A stretch of DNA of 8,935 bases, taken from an uncultured Alistipes sp. (GTDB lineage: Bacteria; Bacteroidota; Bacteroidia; Bacteroidales; Rikenellaceae). The notes below the pieces were generated by a model. It searched no databases. It worked only from the letters and a program-made list of their open reading frames with translations, and was not told the DNA's origin. Both the position numbers and the translations under genes were made by a program. This document shows positions 6,709 through 8,935 of this stretch, one piece after another. Every line of letters begins with the position of its first letter. Position 1 is the stretch's first letter. Where the stretch lies: the NCBI GenBank assembly GCA_937880705.1, contig CALGRZ010000087.1:1-8935 (forward strand), in the 5' to 3' direction.

Positions 6709-8256
6709 CTAAAAGGGCCAGAATATAGGGATGAAGATCGTGGCGATGATGAAGGCCAGGATGTTCATCGGCAGACCTATGCGCAGGAAGTCGCGGAAGG
6801 TGTAACCTCCGATACCCTGCACGATCATATTTGTCTGGTAGCCTATGGGCGATGAGAAGCTGCACGATGCGGCGATGCTGATAGCCACGAAGAAGGGCAT
6901 GGGGTCTACGCCGAGCTGCGTTGCTGCCGACATAGCAATGGGGAAGGCGAAGGCCGCAGCAGCGTTGTTCGTGATCAGCTCCGTGATAAGGTTGGTGACG
7001 ATATACAATATCGCCATGATTACGATCGGTGGCACGTCGTTGGCGATGTTTAACAGGCCACCTGCCACCCAGTCGGCCAATCCCGACTTGGTCATCGCCT
7101 GACTTATGGCAAGTGCCGAGGCGATGGTGATAAGTATATCCCAGGTTATGAACTTGGTGTACTTCTTCGGGGGTATGATGTTGGCAAAGGCCATGATGAC
7201 GGTTACGACACATGCCCAGAAGAACATGTCGAAGCTCATGCCGGGCACCAACTCCTTCATGAAGGCTGTGTCGCCCAGCGTAGCACCGCCGATCATCACG
7301 ACCAGCAGCGATAGGGTGAACCACTTCTTCCATGTGGGGCACTTCGGCGTGTGGTCGGCATCGTTCGAGAGCAGCAGGAAGACACTCGAGTCGCCCCACG
7401 TCTGTATAAACTGCTCGTCGGCGGAGAGCACCAGAGCATCACCCTCGCGGAAACGTATGTTTGCTATGTCATTGATGGGCACACCCTTACGGCGCAGTTG
7501 CAGTATGTCGGCATTGAAGTGGCTCTTGAAGTCAAACTCGCCGGGCTCCTTGTTGATACCCGGGAAGCGGGGGCCTATCACCGCCTCGACGATATGTGGC
7601 GACGAGCCACTTGTGCTGGTGTTCTCCCTCTCGGGGCTGTCGTCGGGCAGACGCTTATCGCCCAGCAGAACGATATATGCTATGCCGGCGATAGCTATGA
7701 TGCCGCCCACCTTGCCAAGCTCGAACATCGAGAAGCCCTCGTAGCCCGCCTCGAGCATCAGGCCATGTACCACAAGGTTTGTCGAGGTGCCTATAAGGGT
7801 ACACATACCACCCAGTATGGCGGCATAGGAGAGGGGTATGAGGAACTTTTTAAGTGGCAGACCTACGCGCTTTGCCCACTGCTTGATATGGGGTATGAAG
7901 ATTACCACTATCGGGGTGTTGTTCAGAAATGCCGAGGCCGAGGCCACCACGCCCATGATGTAGAGATAGCCTCGGCGTATCGAGCTGCGCTCCTTTGATG
8001 GGAATATTCGCTTCATTATTGCTCCCAGCGCATCCGAGCGACGTACACCCTCGCTGACGAGGAAGAGCAGTGCTACGGTTATCATGCCCTTGTTTGAGAA
8101 GCCTGCGAGAGCCTCCTCGGGTGTGAGTACACCTGTGCAGATGAATATCACAACAACCGAGAAGAGCAGCAGTCCGGGACGCAGCTTATCGCGGATGAGC
8201 ATCCAGACCATAAATATGAGGGCTGCCAGGACAATATATATGTGAATATAGTTCAT
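6709..8256 (-). CDS. SLC13/DASS-type anion permease with RCK_C (TrkA-C) insert, probable sulfate importer
   Basis: Inner-membrane transporter of the divalent anion:Na+ symporter / ArsB-NhaD superfamily, 515 residues. Hydrophobic segments cover both halves (about 5-45, 58-68, 95-121, 136-165, 180-198, then 311-325, 343-361, 370-387, 405-424, 430-445, 453-470 and 492-512). Paired signatures typical of the family are seen: NNTP (112-115) with GTSTN (156-160) in the first half, and TNNAAAA (429-435) with SSPIGYQTN (468-476) in the second. Between the halves lies a soluble stretch (about 205-300), with residues 225-298 resembling one TrkA-C/RCK_C domain; many relatives carry two. Sulfate is inferred as substrate because it heads a cysC-cysD-cysN-sulfotransferase operon; dicarboxylates or other anions remain possible from the sequence alone. 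The ATG at 8256 is the first gene of the operon. Confidence 0.9.
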   Translation of the reverse strand: MNYIHIYIVLAALIFMVWMLIRDKLRPGLLLFSVVVIFICTGVLTPEEALAGFSNKGMITVALLFLVSEGVRRSDALGAIMKRIFPSKERSSIRRGYLYIMGVVASASAFLNNTPIVVIFIPHIKQWAKRVGLPLKKFLIPLSYAAILGGMCTLIGTSTNLVVHGLMLEAGYEGFSMFELGKVGGIIAIAGIAYIVLLGDKRLPDDSPERENTSTSGSSPHIVEAVIGPRFPGINKEPGEFDFKSHFNADILQLRRKGVPINDIANIRFREGDALVLSADEQFIQTWGDSSVFLLLSNDADHTPKCPTWKKWFTLSLLVVMIGGATLGDTAFMKELVPGMSFDMFFWACVVTVIMAFANIIPPKKYTKFITWDILITIASALAISQAMTKSGLADWVAGGLLNIANDVPPIVIMAILYIVTNLITELITNNAAAAFAFPIAMSAATQLGVDPMPFFVAISIAASCSFSSPIGYQTNMIVQGIGGYTFRDFLRIGLPMNILAFIIATIFIPIFWPF

Positions 8257-8283
8257 CTTTGTCTATACCTATTTTATATATAT

Positions 8284-8298
8284 ATCTTGACAAAGATA
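8284..8298 (-). promoter_or_regulatory. Putative operon promoter, Bacteroidetes -7 element
   Basis: Read on the minus strand, 8298-8291 is TATCTTTG, a full match to the Bacteroidetes -7 consensus TAnnTTTG. It lies about 35 bases before the permease start codon and would start transcription near 8284. No convincing -33 TTTG box is seen at the usual 19-21-base spacing; the upstream region is simply A/T-rich. A small inverted repeat (8283-8288 with 8293-8298) overlaps the element and could be an operator or chance. Confidence 0.45.
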
Positions 8299-8421
8299 CT
8301 AAAAAAATATAAAAGAGTATCTATTCATACGCTTTATTTAGCAAATCGGGCAATTTGTGAGTGTTATCAAACAATGTGAGGTATCTCCTATGCACAATAT
8401 TCAGGTAATAGATCTTGGTGT

Positions 8422-8454
8422 GTTGTGCTATATTGGAAAATTTTTGTATCTTTG
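8422..8454 (+). promoter_or_regulatory. Promoter of rnpB (Bacteroidetes type)
   Basis: TATCTTTG at 8447-8454 matches the Bacteroidetes -7 consensus TAnnTTTG. GTTG at 8422-8425 is a 3-of-4 match to the -33 TTTG box with a 21-base spacer. Transcription would begin about 8459-8461, which coincides with the first strand of the RNase P RNA P1 helix. The agreement between predicted start and RNA 5' end strengthens the call. The same ten bases (TATCTTTGTC) occur at the divergent operon promoter. Confidence 0.7.
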
Positions 8455-8456
8455 TC

Positions 8457-8812
8457 GCGCATTTGCGCTCTATCGCTGCCACCGTAGGGTGGGGGAGGAA
8501 AGTCCGAGCAACGCAGAGCACCACGCAAGTTAACGGCTTGACATTCGTGAGGGTGTAGTAGCGTAACAGAGAATGACCGCCTCGCAAGAGGTAAGGGTGA
8601 AAAGGCGGGGTAAGAGCCCACCGCGAGGGTAGCAATACTCCTCGGCAGTGCGCCTCGTGGGTTGCAAGACCATGTATACCGACAATTAAGGGTTGCTCGT
8701 CCAATGTCGGGGGGTAGGTTGCTAGAGGCCACAAGTGATTGTGGTCGTAGATAAATGATAGAGGCCACTCCCTCGGGAGGGGTACAGAACTCGGCTTATA
8801 GCAGATGCCGCA
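8457..8812 (+). ncRNA. rnpB: RNase P RNA, bacterial class A
   Basis: Catalytic RNA that removes the 5' leader of precursor tRNAs together with RnpA protein. Conserved core elements appear in the right order: GAGGAAAGTCC (8495-8505), ACAGAGAATGACCGCC (8566-8581), the GGTAAGGGTGAAAAGG block followed by GGTAAGAGCCCACCG (about 8590-8623), AGACCATG (8667-8674), and the 3' signature ACAGAACTCGGCTTAT (8784-8799). The P1 helix closes the molecule: 8459-8466 pairs with 8801-8808 over 8 bp with one wobble. The ends are estimated from P1 and may be off by a few bases. About 350 nucleotides is a normal size. It is flanked by its own promoter and terminator, so it is a single-gene unit. Confidence 0.96.
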
Positions 8813-8815
8813 ACA

Positions 8816-8848
8816 CCGCTTAACATCAACATGTTAGGCGGTTTTTTT
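8816..8848 (+). terminator. Rho-independent terminator of rnpB
   Basis: An 11-bp stem pairs 8816-8826 with 8831-8841 (one G·T wobble) around a CAAC loop and is followed immediately by seven T residues (8842-8848). It begins a few bases after the P1 helix of the RNase P RNA. Confidence 0.92.
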
Positions 8849-8891
8849 GTGGGCGAGGGTCGGGGCGCAGTGGGTAGTGAGTGGCGCAGTC

Positions 8892-8927
8892 AGTAGGACT
8901 TGATAGGATTAGTAGGACTTGATAGGA
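8892..8927. repeat. Short tandem direct repeat (17 bases, 19-base period)
   Basis: AGTAGGACTTGATAGGA occurs exactly at 8892-8908 and 8911-8927, separated by TT. Within it, TAGGACT/TAGGATT sub-units recur every 9-10 bases and continue toward the window edge, so the array may extend beyond the window. It lies in the non-coding tail after the rnpB terminator; nothing else is recognised between 8849 and 8891. Function is unknown. Confidence 0.7.
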
Positions 8928-8935
8928 CTGAATAG

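Noticed and set aside
6674..7399. Minus-strand open frame of 241 codons overlapping the permease
   Set aside because: It is another frame of the permease gene with His/Arg-rich low-complexity composition; the permease frame carries clear membrane segments and family motifs.
2602..8256. Operon as a sulfonolipid (capnine-type) biosynthesis locus, as expected in Alistipes
   Set aside because: Sulfonolipids derive their sulfonate from cysteate, not from PAPS, and no cysteate synthase or fatty-acyl condensing enzyme is present.
8321..8768. Two minus-strand open frames between the operon and the window end
   Set aside because: Both overlie the RNase P RNA gene, whose conserved structure explains the sequence.
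1..8935. CRISPR arrays, tRNA genes, insertion sequences or phage genes
   Set aside because: None could be found by reading; the only repeats are the short direct repeats at the right edge, and no transposase or integrase-like protein is encoded.

Overview
The window looks like a piece of a high-GC Bacteroidales genome from the gut, plausibly Alistipes or another Rikenellaceae. Three things point that way: promoters with a Bacteroidetes-type -7 element (TAnnTTTG), gene starts without clear Shine-Dalgarno sequences, and an alpha-amylase carrying a SusE/SusF-like starch-binding module. The genus is an inference. The first ~130 bases do not fit: on the minus strand they encode a piece of a Firmicutes-type SMC hinge domain, joined directly to the middle of the amylase gene. 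The left end is most likely a chimeric assembly junction, and it hides the true start of the amylase.

Layout from left to right: (1) ~1-133, minus strand, SMC hinge fragment running off the edge. (2) ~122-2509, plus strand, a large secreted-type GH13 glycoside hydrolase lacking its N-terminus, with all catalytic residues present and a SusE/F-like module inserted in the barrel. (3) 2535-2568, a strong hairpin between convergent genes, probably a bidirectional terminator. (4) 8256-2602, minus strand, a compact five-gene operon transcribed in the order SLC13-type permease, cysC, cysD, cysN, PAPS-dependent sulfotransferase. (5) ~8257-8446, an AT-rich divergent intergenic region with a -7-like promoter element for each side and no credible gene. 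(6) ~8457-8812, plus strand, the RNase P RNA gene rnpB, followed by a textbook intrinsic terminator. (7) 8849-8935, a non-coding tail ending in short direct repeats.

The operon makes a coherent pathway. An anion permease probably imports sulfate, CysDN converts sulfate and ATP to APS, CysC phosphorylates APS to PAPS, and the last gene transfers the sulfonate group to an acceptor. There is no PAPS reductase or sulfite reductase in the cluster, so the locus looks dedicated to sulfation rather than cysteine synthesis. This arrangement resembles the cysDNC-sulfotransferase locus known from gut Bacteroides for sulfonation of steroids; the acceptor here cannot be read from sequence. The amylase and rnpB are unrelated neighbours.
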